From Sarcocystis neurona (taxonomy: Eukaryota; Apicomplexa; Conoidasida; Eucoccidiorida; Sarcocystidae), in the NCBI GenBank assembly GCA_000727475.1, contig KL647294.1, forward strand, positions 143,758-207,757: 64,000 bases of DNA, read 5' to 3'. A program made the translations under genes and the position numbers. Position 1 is the first letter of the stretch. Each line of letters starts with the position of its first letter. Shown here in pieces: positions 53,770 to 64,000 of the stretch. The notes below the pieces were generated by a model that searched no databases, had not been told where the DNA came from, and saw only the letters and a program-made list of their open reading frames with translations.

Positions 53770-54703
53770 GTGCAGACAATTCGACTCGCGCCTTCCTGCA
53801 TGGCACAACCGCGCAAAGGCCCATCTTCACCACATGGGCGCCGCCAACAGCTACACACGCAGCAATCCCGCGAGCAGCACCGTTCCATACAACCCCACAC
53901 GAGATGCAGCACGCGCGGCATCAGCAGCACCAGAATTGGCAGCACCACCACAGGAGCAGCAGAGCAGGGAAAGCAGCAGGAGTAGCTGCAGCAGCACCGG
54001 CGACACCTGCAGCGCGAGCAGCAGCTACAGGAGCGCTACGAACTGCAGACCCAAAGACAAGAAGAGCACCAGCGGTCGCAACTGTAGCAGCAGCAGCAGC
54101 AAATCCTCAAACGCTGTTGACAGCAGCAGCATGCTTAGCAAGAGCAGCGGGCTGCTACAGTTTACGAACGCGTCGCAGCAAGAGCTGCTTCTATGCGCAG
54201 CAGCAACGTCGTCGGCTCCTCACGCAACGAGACAGCAGCTGCCACTTCGCCCGCTGCAACACCAACAGCAGCAGCGAGACGCACGCGCAGCTCTTCACAC
54301 TACCACACGCTGTAAGCAGCACCAACCCCCGCAGCCGCATCTAACCAGCAGCGCCGTGCTGCAGCAGGAACAAAAATGAGCCAGCAAGCGAGAGAGCTTC
54401 TGGACACAAAAGGAAGATGTCGGTCGCTTGGTGCGCATGCGCGTACAGTCCCAGTCGCTCTTTTGGGGTGCACACGCGTACCGCCAGCCGTTCTTTTGGG
54501 GCGTACGTACATCGCAGCTGTACGTCTGCAGAGCACCCATTCTTCAGAGAAACATGAGCAGCCATTTACACAGCTACAGACTAACGACAGCAGCTACACA
54601 TCCGTTCTGCTCTCGTGGGACTGCATGCCCGCCCCTGCGCATACGTACACACAGAGCCAAGAGAAAGAGACAGGATAAGGACGCACGTTAGGTGAAGACG
54701 CAC

Positions 54704-55509
54704 CTGAGAAGGCCTGCTGCTCAAGCAGCTGCTGATAGAGCTGCTGCTCGAGACGTTGTTGCTCCTCGTGCAGCACGTGCTGCTGCTCGCGAAGGAGTTG
54801 CAGCCGCTGCATCTGCTCGCGCTGCGTAGGAGAGAGGAGCGGGAGCTGCTGCAGCTGCTGGAGAAGTGCGTCGCTGCCTTTTGTGTCTGTGTTGCTGCTG
54901 CTGCGGGCGGGTGCCGCTGCAGGTGCTGAAGCAGCAGCGACGTGCAGCGGCGGTTGAGCGAGCAAAGTCGACGGCGTCGTGGCAGGTGCAGCAGCGGGAC
55001 GAAGAACGTCACTACGCATGGCTGCCGCTCCTCCTGCTGAATCTGCTGGCCACGCAGGACCTGCTGCTCCTCCTGGTAAATCTACCGCAGAAGAAAAACT
55101 GCTGCAGGTCTTCTGCATGCGCGGCGAGCCAGAACATCTCTGCGGCGGCAGCGGCTGCTGCGTCTGCGTCGTCTCCTCCTCCCCCGCCGCCTGCTGCTCC
55201 TCTCCCACGTGTACAACCTCGTGCTCCTGCTGCAGCAGCTGCCGCTGCTCTCGCTCCTGCTCCTGCTGCGCCTGCTCCCCCTCCTGCTCCTGCTCCCGCT
55301 CCTGCTGCTGTTGCCCTGCGTTCTCTTCATCTTCCGTCTCTGCATCAGACTCGAGACGTATTGCTGCCATAGGCACGCCGCGCACTGTGCGTTTGTATGG
55401 GAAGCAGAGGCCTGAAGTGGGCGAGGCTGGTGCTCTCTGCTGCTGCTGCTGCTCTGGCGGCTCAGCAGCTGCTGCAGTGAACAGCTGCACGGCGTCCACG
55501 TCCAGGTAG
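54704..55509 (-). CDS. Serine/glutamine-rich protein, 5' exon
   Basis: A minus-strand acceptor (ccgctatcag) precedes unique sequence YLDVDAVQLFTAAAAEPP, then FPYKRTVRGVPMAAIRLESD and an acidic ETEDEEN segment. A long Gln/Glu coiled-coil-like region follows, ending in LLEQQAFSG. The donor (TCAG/gtgcgt) leaves phase 1, which matches the two-base start of the exon at 53124, so I join them across a 1.58-kb intron. Earlier exons were not found. Function unknown; the Gln-rich heptad-like region could self-associate. Confidence 0.5.
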
Positions 55510-55639
55510 CTGATAGCGGTGCATGCGCACCATAGACAGAGACAGCAGCAATGACGTGGCGAAACACGTGCACGTCCATTTACAAAAATATCACCACCCA
55601 CACAGAATTTATTCGTTCACACAAGTATGTATGTATATA

Positions 55640-55905
55640 TGGTAGTACAGCAGTGTATACATAAGCATGCTAGGAGAGCAGTTTATACATCCCCCCACCT
55701 ACACATAGATACGTATACGCTAATACAGCGGTTTAAACATCCACATATACATACGCACGCTAGTAGAGCTGTTCACACATATCCATACGTACACACACAT
55801 ATATATATCCTAGTACAGCAATTTACACATCCACACATATACATATGCATGCTAGTAGAGCAGTCTATTCTCCACAAGTACACATATATATATAGACGTG
55901 TGTGC
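55640..55905. repeat. Degenerate minisatellite, about five units of 45-60 bp
   Basis: Units share gctagtagagcagttta followed by cacatccacacatatacata, with drift between copies (for example near 55640, 55668, 55721, 55769, 55810 and 55850). Intergenic, no coding evidence. Confidence 0.7.
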
Positions 55906-56790
55906 TAGTAGTGGAGCAGCAAGAATGACCACACCTACACACGAGCAGATGGGCACACAGACAAATCCGACAGACGTATGACATTTTGTGTGAACTTCTG
56001 CAAGTCACAAATAGGCCAGCGAATACAAAGAGCCCCGACCCCCAGACGGAGACAGCGGCAGCAAAAGAGATGCAGACAAATCAAGAACAGAGGCAGAGAC
56101 AGATATCTGCTGTGCGGAGAAGGCAGACGCACGCCAGTCCGCGTATAGAGCGCGAGCTGCACGTCCTCAGCGCAGGGAGGACGAAAAGGCACGCAAGAGA
56201 AGCGAGAAGAGATGGGAAGAAGAAAGGGACAAACAGTGAGAAGGAGACGAAGTAGACACGCGCGAATATACCGGCAGACAGCTTCCTGGTAGACACGTGT
56301 GAAGATCTCCCAGCAACACCCCTGCGCAAAAATAGTCGCTGCACGTGCAACACACTGCACGTCTCTCACACACCCACTCTCACCCAAACAAATTCGAAAC
56401 TGTTCTCCTGTATACTCATACATTCATTCATATATATACGGACGTGTACATACGGATGTACTATATATATATGTGTGCCTGAGCAGTTCTCCTGTACAAG
56501 TACATTTACATGTATGTATTTGTGTGTGTGTGTACATATATATATGCACATGTGTGAAGATAGGAGTATTACACATACATATGTGTATACATAAATTGTA
56601 TATAGAAACGTACAATATATACATATATATGGACGTGTATATGCCGAGGACATCCTATATATATACATATGTGCACATGGGTGTGTGCGTGTGTGTGTAC
56701 GAGTACTACATAAATATGTGTAAATGTATACATTTGGATAAATATATATATATATGCACATGTGTGAATACAAGAGTATTCCACATACAT

Positions 56791-56907
56791 AGATAGATAG
56801 ATAGATATAGATAGATAGATAGATAGATATAGATAGATAGATAGATAGATATAGATAGATAGATAGATATAGATAGATATAGATAGATAGAGATAGATAG
56901 ATAGATA
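56791..56907. repeat. GATA microsatellite array
   Basis: About 117 bp of agat units with periodic single-base interruptions (agatat). A nearby segment, atatgcacatgtgtgaa followed by a gagtatt-cacatacat segment, occurs twice (near 56542 and 56754). Confidence 0.9.
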
Positions 56908-58011
56908 AAGAGGTAAACAAATAGATATATGTATATATGTTAGTTGTATTTATGCACCTGTATATAAGAACGTGCTACATTTATATGGGGAAGAAGTTTG
57001 ACGCGTGCACGGCCATGTACACATGCGTATAGCATCCTCAGTTTTTATGTCTGCTGTTTCGCTTGTGCATGCGCACGCACGTGTACAGACACTCGCCCTC
57101 TCCACCCATTTCCTTCTCTTCCTCTCCTTCCCTCACTTCCTCTGTCGCTTCGTATTTCCGTGTAGAGACGTGCATGCAAAGACGTATTGAAGAAGAAACA
57201 TCCTTTTTAATGCTTCGCAGGCGTCTGCGTCTACACATCGGTGCCTAATGTCTCCACAAATGTGCCACTCACCACCAAAAAGTATGCACATATATATATA
57301 TATATATACGTATTTGAATCTATATATAGAGAGAGAGAGACGTACCTATATAACATATATATATATATATATAGATATGCGTGTATGAAGGCCCCTAGAG
57401 CTTAGGGGAGTAGTCACATAAATAGAGGAGTAGACAGACCTCTCGATGAGCTGGTAGACACTTGTGCGTATAGACACACTACCAGTGCATATATATATAT
57501 ATATATATGAATGTTTACGTGTGTATATATATATGTATACCCACATATATACGCATGTGGATATACACGTGTGCGTATATATATATATATATATATATGT
57601 ATAGGTACACGTTTATCACATAATCAAGTAGTAGTAGCGATGTAGTACTTGCGCATATATATATATATATATAATTTTTTAACTGTGTAGATGTATATAT
57701 ATATATTTATTTAATTTATGTACTTCTATAGGGATACATTTAAATACAATCCTTCGTATGCGGAGTCGTGTGCCTGCGTATATATACGTATATAATATAT
57801 GTATATTTATATATATATATATATATGGGTAGAATATGTACACACGTACAACACACGTGCATGCGCGGACAACACATGGTACGCATCATCTCCACACACC
57901 CCTACATATAATACGCAACGATACGGAGGCGACTTTAGGTGTGTAAATATAAATATATACACAACGAAGAAGAGAAAAAGACATATGTATGGAGATATAC
58001 ATATACAGAGA

Positions 58012-58913
58012 CATATATAGAGAGAGATATAGAGAGAGAGACATAGAGAGATATATATAGAGAGAGAGATTTATAGAGAGAGAGATACATAGAGGGAGAG
58101 AGACATATAGAGAGAGGCATACAAAGAGAGAGATATATATAGGGAGATGTACATATATATATATAGAGAGAGAGAGAGATATATATATATAGAGAGAGAG
58201 AGAAAGATACATATTTAGAGATATATATATAGAGAGATATATATATATATATAGCGAGAGATATATATAGAGGGAGAGATATATATAGAGAGGGAGAGAG
58301 ACATATAGAGAGAAAGATATAGAGAGAGAGATATATATANNNNNNNNNNNNNNNNNNNNNNNNNNNNNNNNNNNNNNNNNNNNNNNNNNNNNNNNNNNNN
58401 NNNNNNNNNNNNNNNNNNNNNNNNNNNNNNNNNNNNNNNNNNNNNNNNNNNNNNNNNNNNNNNNNNNNNNNNNNNNNNNNNNNNNNNNNNNNNNNNNNNN
58501 NNNNNNNNNNNNNNNNNNNNNNNNNNNNNNNNNNNNNNNNNNNNNNNNNNNNNNNNNNNNNNNNNNNNNNNNNNNNNNNNNNNNNNNNNNNNNNNNNNNN
58601 NNNNNNNNNNNNNNNNNNNNNNNNNNNNNNNNNNNNNNGAGATATATATAGAGGGAGAGATATATATAGAGAGGGAGAGAGACATATAGAGAGAAAGATA
58701 TAGAGAGAGAGATATATATATAGGGAGATGTATATATATAGAGAGAGAGAGAGATACAGAGAGAGATACATATATAGAGATATATATAGAGAGAGAGATA
58801 TATATAGAGAGAGAGATATATATAGAGAGAGAGATATATATAGAGAGGGAGAGAGATATATATAGAGGGAGACAGACATATAGAAAGAGAGATACAGAGA
58901 TATATATATAGAG

Positions 58914-58946
<33 letters not shown>

Positions 58947-59110
58947 CAGAGACAGAGAGATGTATATTTATAGAGAGATGTATATATAGAAAGAGATATA
59001 TATAGAGAGATATACACAGAAAGAGATGCATAGAGAGATGTATATACAGAGAGAGATATACAGAAAGAGATATATACAGAGAGATATATATAGAGAGATA
59101 TATACATATA
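58012..59110. repeat. Long TATA/GAGA compound microsatellite
   Basis: More than 1 kb of alternating tatata and gagaga units. The long minus-strand frames over it (Ser/Leu/Tyr/Ile only) are microsatellite translation and not genes. An N run interrupts it. Confidence 0.9.
58340..58638. other. Assembly gap (299 N), probably an unmerged contig overlap
   Basis: The 82 bases immediately before the Ns (58258-58339) are identical to the 82 bases immediately after them (58639-58720). Confidence 0.85.
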
Positions 59111-59169
59111 TACATATATATATGTATATATGTATATGTATACATATATATATATATATGTATATATAT

Positions 59170-59990
59170 GCAGAGAGAGAGACATGTATGTAGACCTATG
59201 TGTATGTGTATAGGAGCAAGGGACGGACAATGAGGCGTAGTGGTCAACGCTGGCACTGCGTGTGAGGAAGTATATACGCTTCTACAGGAAGAGAGAGAAA
59301 CGGAGAAAGCAGAGACAGGAATTTACATCAGTAAGCTGGAAATATATCTGTCTACAAAGAAATACACGGGAGGTGCACAGATAGATATTTTAGAAACAGT
59401 AAGAGTAGTGTTGAGAGTTGATACACGCGTGTAGATGTGAGGGAATACGCTGACATATAAAGAGAGAAGGAAACGCAGGCAGAGAGGAGCACAGAGATAT
59501 ATTAACGAAACACATTAACAGCAGGTCCACACAACAGGGATACGTATCTAAATAAATATCTCCTACGGAAACAAAGAGACGAGAATGTACATATATATAC
59601 ATATAGAGAGAGATCTATACGTCCTCACATACATATATGTTGTAGATCTGAATGTGGGTAGACTTCAATATAGAGAGAGAGAGAAAGAGGTGGGATAGGT
59701 GAGGGTATGCAAGGACATATATATGTGATTATATTTGTACATAGAGACACAGAAAGCAAAGAAGAAAAGAGAGGGAGAAGAAAGACGCAGGTGTACACGC
59801 TAACACACGTAGCGATGGACCTACTCGTATACAGATATATATACAAATACATGAAAATCTGCGTGGACGACGTAAAGACACATATACACAAATATATGAA
59901 CAGATACTAATGTGGACACAGAGATAGAGACGCAAAGTACTAGAATAATAACTCCTCGGGAACACAGAAGTGGGAAAACACACACACAGA
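59170..59990. other. Intergenic stretch, no gene seen
   Basis: Mixed AT-rich sequence with short GA and TA runs. The open frames are short and lack motifs. Confidence 0.5.
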
Positions 59991-60239
59991 TATATATATA
60001 TGTATGTGTTTGTATACAAAGAGAGAGACAGAGTGTGTGTGTGTGTGTGTGTATTTGTGTGGTGAGTCGACGAACCAGCTATAAACGTCAAGGAAAAGAA
60101 GAAGAGGAAGACGTCGCACGGCGCCCGCGAGCGGCAGCAGCGCATCCCGCCCGCCGTCCTGCTGCTGCAGCACCCCACACAGAAAACACACAACACGCAG
60201 CAGCTGCAGCAGGACTGCTGCGCTCGAGCAGCTGCCGCA

Positions 60240-60907
60240 GCAGCAGCGCCTGACGCACCCGCAGGAAAACGCAAAGGCGGCAGCAAAAAGAAGACACACT
60301 GGAAAAACAAACAGAACAGCGAAACGACAGAAGAAGTCCACGGAGGACAAGGAGAAGGCAATGAAGAGAGCGAGAGAGAGACAAACAACAGGAAGAAGAC
60401 ACAAAAGAAACCACGAAGGAAAGGGAAGAAGTCGAAAATATATATATATATATGTCCTTGCATACCCTCACCAGCAGAACTGAAAGAGCGAGATACACCA
60501 GTGGCATATCTCCGCAGCGAGAAGGGGGCAGAGAGGAGGACGACAGGCAGCAACAGCACGTGAAAAAGAAGCCTGGAAAACAAGAAGAACCTGCAGATGG
60601 ACGTGGGAGGAGCAGCAGCAGCAGCAGCGGCAGCGGCAGGTCGTCCGACGCGACCCGAGCAGTAGCGGCAGCAGCCGGAGGCAGAGGAGGAGAAACACGT
60701 AGCAGGGGAAGAAGGCCAAGAAGCAAAACTGCCAAGAGGCAGCAACAGCAGCAGCAGCCAGAAGAGTCGGAGACGGAGGGAAATCGCGTCGCGGTGCCCT
60801 TCGAAAAAGAGCGGCAGCGGAGACAGAAGCAGCAGCAGCAGCACCAGGACATGGGGTGTGGAAGCATTAGCAGAGACAGCAGAGCTCTGGCAGGGCAGCA
60901 CCTTTAA
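60240..60907 (+). CDS. Weak candidate, Lys/Glu/Gln-rich hydrophilic protein
   Basis: Plus-strand frames are strongly charged and non-random. From about 60260 one reads GKRKGGSKKKTHWKNKQNSE and EESERETNNRKKTQKKPRK. From about 60550 another reads KKKPGKQEEPADGRGRSSSS and EESETEGNRVAVPFEKERQR, stopping at 60907. A TA run lies between them, so an intron is possible. CAG polarity agrees with plus-strand coding. No family; alternatively this is intron of the minus-strand LRR gene. Confidence 0.25.
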
Positions 60908-61425
60908 AAATTGATCGCTGCAGCACCAGCAGCAGCAAAGCAACGCCCAACGCACCTCGGCCGAATACCAAGAAGCAGCAGCGCATGAAGCGCAGGTTTC
61001 TCTACAACAGCAGCAGCCTACATATGCCAGTGTTACTATCACACAATCATCCATAGACACAGATAAAGAAAAAGAGAGACAGAGAAGAAAACGCAGACAG
61101 AGACACGGACAGAAGAAATAGAAACACGCGAAGACATACACGCCGCTACAGACGCAAACTGGCACACACATACGCATATACATACCCTTATGTGTATATA
61201 TATATGTATAGATATATATATATATATATGCATACATAGAGATATGCAAATATAAACATACATATATATATATATATGTTATGCAGAGAGAGAGAATGAT
61301 ATACATATATATCATATATATGATATATGATATACAGAGGGACTGATATACAAGCATATGTAGAGAGAGAGAGGCTGATATACAAGCATACACATATATA
61401 CATATGACTGTACTACTTGTCTTAC

Positions 61426-62660
61426 ACTGGTGAAGGAGAGATCGAGCATGCGTAATCCTTTGCGTCGAAGATTGTTGAGTGGCACGTACCCCACCCGGGG
61501 CTCCATGAGACTGCTGCTACAACCCCACATGCAGCTGCTGTTGCTTTTCTTCTTGCAGGCTGCCCATGAACTGCTGCTTCTGTCAATCTGAAGCGTTCCA
61601 CCGCACGTGCGACACTCCCGGAGACCGCTGCTGCTTTGCTGCTGCTGGCGCTGCTGCTGCAGACGCGTGCGCTGGTGTTGCGCCGGCTCCTGTAGAAAAC
61701 GCTGCTGCTGCTGAGGCATCTGTTGCTGCTGAGACACCTGCTGCTGCTGCTCGTCCTTCGAGTCGTCGGCTTCGTGCTGCGTCTGCTGCCGGCGCATGCG
61801 CCGCGGGTGGTGGTCCAGCTGCTGCTGCGCAGCCCTCTGTCTGTGTCCTGCTGCTGCTGCAACCGCGTCAGCCCCAGGCGAGCCACGCGGACCCAGCGCA
61901 AGGAAAGCAGCGTGAGAAGCAGCAGCGCATGCTGCTTTTTCTTTCGCTTCTGCTTCAGCTTCCTCCTGCCTGCACAGAAGCTGCAACGTCGCCCGACGAC
62001 GCAGCGATAGCAGCCGCTGCCGCGCTCCCGGAGCCACAGGAGAACAGCAGGGGAAGGCTGCTGGGTCATTAAAAGGAGAGGGAGGGCAGCCGTACCAGGT
62101 ACAGCAGCAGGGCCTCACCAGGTATGCGCCTGCTGCTGCTGAATCAGTCAAACTGGCCAGCGCCGCGGCTTCCGCCGCAGCCATCGTATGCGACTCAGCA
62201 GCCGAGGCAGCACCAGCAGCAGAAACAGCAGCAGACGCACGGGCAGCACAACCGTCCCACGGCCCGTCGTCAACTGCGGCTCTCGCTGCAGCAGACGAAG
62301 ATTCAGCCACAGATGAAGACGCGCATGCAGGCAGCTGATCTACCACTGCACCTTCGTCTGTTGCCGCAGGTGGACCGGGAGCTGCTGCTGCTGCGGCCGC
62401 TCGTGACCCTGCAGTATATTTTCGTGCTGCTGACGCTGGCAGCTCTTCGGCACACTCTGCTGTGAGTTTGGTCCCCTCCTTATCTGTTTTCTCTGCTGCA
62501 GCGCATTCTTCTTCTTCGTCGTCTGCTGCCGCGGCTACTTGTGCGTGTTGCACTGCCGCTGCTGCTCCTGGCGCCTTCCTTTCTGTAGCTGGTTCTACTT
62601 CCCCCACCCTTCTTCCGCCTTCGCCCCCTACTGCTGCTGCTGTTCCTCCTCGCGGAGCAC

Positions 62661-62692
<32 letters not shown>

Positions 62693-63079
62693 AGACAACG
62701 TGTTGCTGCTGCTGCTGCTGGGCGCGGGGGGCTTCCCAACGTGCAGCCGGCTGCCGCTTCTGCTGCATCTGCGTCTGCTGCAGCGGCTTCTGCTGCAGCT
62801 GTTTCTGCTGCAGCTGCTTCTGCTGCTGCTCGTGCGGCTACTGCCTCGGAGACTGCTGCCGCTGCAGCAGCTTGTGCGAGAGACTGAGCTGCTGCTGCAG
62901 CTGCTTCTTCGTACTGCTGCTGCTGCTCCTCAAGCGCGTGCGTCAACGCGGCAATGCTGCGTCTTCGTAGGCCGTTGTGCGCCAGCACCAGCACGGCAAG
63001 GGACGTGTTGACTGCCAGCGCGGCTGCGAGATGTTCGACGGCCTCGTCCGTCAGCATGCAGCTGGCGAGGTCCAGAATT
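61426..63079 (-). CDS. Leucine-rich-repeat (RNase-inhibitor-like) protein, large internal exon
   Basis: After a minus-strand acceptor (ctcggggcag) the frame reads ILDLASCMLTDEAVEHLAAA, then TSLAVLVLAHNGLRRRSIAA and LTHALEEQ. These are two repeats of the ribonuclease-inhibitor LRR type (LxxLxLxxNxLxxxGxxxLxxAL). About 485 residues of Ala, Gln and Ser runs follow, with some unique parts (LVRPCCCTWYGCPPSPFNDP). The LRR pattern resumes in LRRKGLRMLDLSFTS and the exon ends in phase 0 at a strong donor (AGT/gtaaga). LRR proteins of this type are usually protein-binding scaffolds; no specific partner is indicated. Further exons must lie to the left (3') but were not identified. Confidence 0.6.
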
Positions 63080-63149
63080 CTGCCCCGAGGAGGGTCCACA
63101 TTTCACGGACAAGGAGACAAGAAAAGATGAACTTCCTCACCACGTTCTT

Positions 63150-63300
63150 CTTCCTATTCACAAGATATATATATATATATATTCGACACATATATATACA
63201 TATATGGCAAAGATTCAGACACACCTGTACCCATTTGTTTGTGTATACATCTACACATGCATACACATATATATATATATATATATGACGCCGTTTCTGT
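63150..63300. repeat. TA microsatellites in the presumed LRR-gene intron
   Basis: TA runs at 63165-63182 and 63268-63287 separate the two minus-strand candidate exons. Confidence 0.7.
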
Positions 63301-63499
63301 ATGTGTGTCTACATATACACATGCGAAGTAAGCCACATTATATACAAATCACTTGGAGTCTACGCATGCATTCATATAGGAATAAAGATAACTACACAGA
63401 CGGCAAGACTGTCTACACATGCACGTACGAATGTTCTCGTCAAACTGAGTTACACATACATACACACATATACATATATACATATATACGTGTGAAGCT

Positions 63500-63750
63500 G
63501 TAGATATTGTCCGGCACGTTCCTCGGTCCTACGTCTTCTAGATATATAGGCGTCTGCTTTGTTACGAGCGGGCAGTCGTTGACATGCGGAGGGGACTTCC
63601 TCTGCAGAGTGGTGCAGTAGAGACCAGCGTATTTTGCGATGCATGCGCAGAAATAGACACCTCTGCTGCGGCACCTCATCGGTCGACCTGCGGCCCAAGA
63701 CGCGATACGCAGCAAAACGGAATATCTTACCAGTTCCTTCTTCATCTCCG
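63500..63750 (-). CDS. Possible upstream exon of the LRR gene
   Basis: One minus-strand frame is unique and protein-like (CIAKYAGLYCTTLQRKSPPH, then VTKQTPIYLEDVGPRNVPD). It lies 0.4 kb upstream of the LRR exon on the same strand. A donor-like ACTG/gtaaga just after MKKEL near 63730 and a gtatat after 63492 are candidate splice sites. I could not fix the boundaries or a phase-consistent join, and no domain is recognised. Confidence 0.3.
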
Positions 63751-64000
63751 CAGCCGAAAAAGTAGCTACTTCTGCTCTCCCCCTCTCTTCTTCCCACTCA
63801 ATATACATATATATATATATATTTATATATTTCGTGAGTGTGACTTTCTCTATGTCTCTATCTGTCTCTGTTCTCCAGCTCCAGAGATATTCTCAAGGCT
63901 CAAGCTCCTTCTCCGCAGCTCGAAAGATAGCTGTTTTGTCTCTCTCTGTCTCTGTCCCCATTTATATATATATATGTTACTCAAGATTGCCACATTTTGT

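Noticed and set aside
53834..54379. Plus-strand Ser/Ala-rich frames
   Set aside because: CAG-repeat translation open in several frames, in the same minus-strand intron; no unique domain.
57886..59256. Long minus-strand frames of Ser/Leu/Tyr/Ile over 1.3 kb
   Set aside because: Pure translation of the TATA/GAGA compound microsatellite, and crosses an N run.
1..64000. A defence island, CRISPR array, prophage or biosynthetic cluster
   Set aside because: No spaced identical repeats, integrases, cas-like motifs or operon-like gene packing. Introns, a eukaryotic tRNA and PUS3 indicate a nuclear eukaryotic chromosome.

Overview
The window looks like a gene-rich chromosomal segment of a coccidian apicomplexan, most probably Eimeria. 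The support is dense CAG/CTG trinucleotide repetition that encodes runs of Gln, Ala, Ser or Leu inside genes, many TA/GATA/GA microsatellites between genes and in introns, multi-exon genes with GT-AG introns, and one eukaryotic tRNA. I see no rRNA, CRISPR array, bacterial operon or recognisable transposase, and no AAACCCT-type telomere-like heptamer array. No search could be run, so genus and family calls rest on motif recognition.

Layout. 1-1.55 kb: TA-rich microsatellites. 1.6-2.5 kb: CAG-rich block with a 73-bp minisatellite. 2.6-5.8 kb: minus-strand low-complexity gene. 6-9.8 kb: weak candidates. 9.4-12.6 kb: plus-strand hypothetical gene with a unique C-terminal domain. 12.9-14.5 kb: weak candidates. 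14.6-16.4 kb: intergenic DNA with a non-repetitive island. 16.8-25 kb (minus): large gene whose splice-joined exons resemble the N-terminal propeller of nucleoporin Nup155/Nup170. 26.2-34.2 kb (minus): WD-repeat-like gene interrupted by an N run. 34.4-35.8 kb: weak plus-strand candidates. 36.6-49.1 kb (plus): a tRNA pseudouridine synthase of the PUS3/DEG1 family, which I could rebuild as ten phase-consistent exons. 49.2-51.1 kb and 55.6-59.9 kb: AT-rich repeats. 51.6-55.5 kb (minus): serine/glutamine-rich gene with a tRNA-Ala(CGC) in its intron. 60-61 kb: weak plus-strand candidate. 61.4-63.8 kb (minus): leucine-rich-repeat protein.

The best-supported protein gene is PUS3: every catalytic-domain motif is present in order, the exon phases agree, one exon is only 29 nt, and one intron must use a GC-AG donor. 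Both N runs are flanked by exact duplicates of the abutting sequence (19 bp and 82 bp), so both look like unmerged contig overlaps rather than missing DNA. At the first gap, collapsing the overlap also restores one reading frame.

Because CAG, AGC and GCA (and CTG, TGC, GCT on the other strand) contain no stops, long open frames appear here on both strands in all frames. Open reading alone was therefore not taken as evidence of a gene. I relied on unique sequence, splice signals, phase agreement and family motifs.
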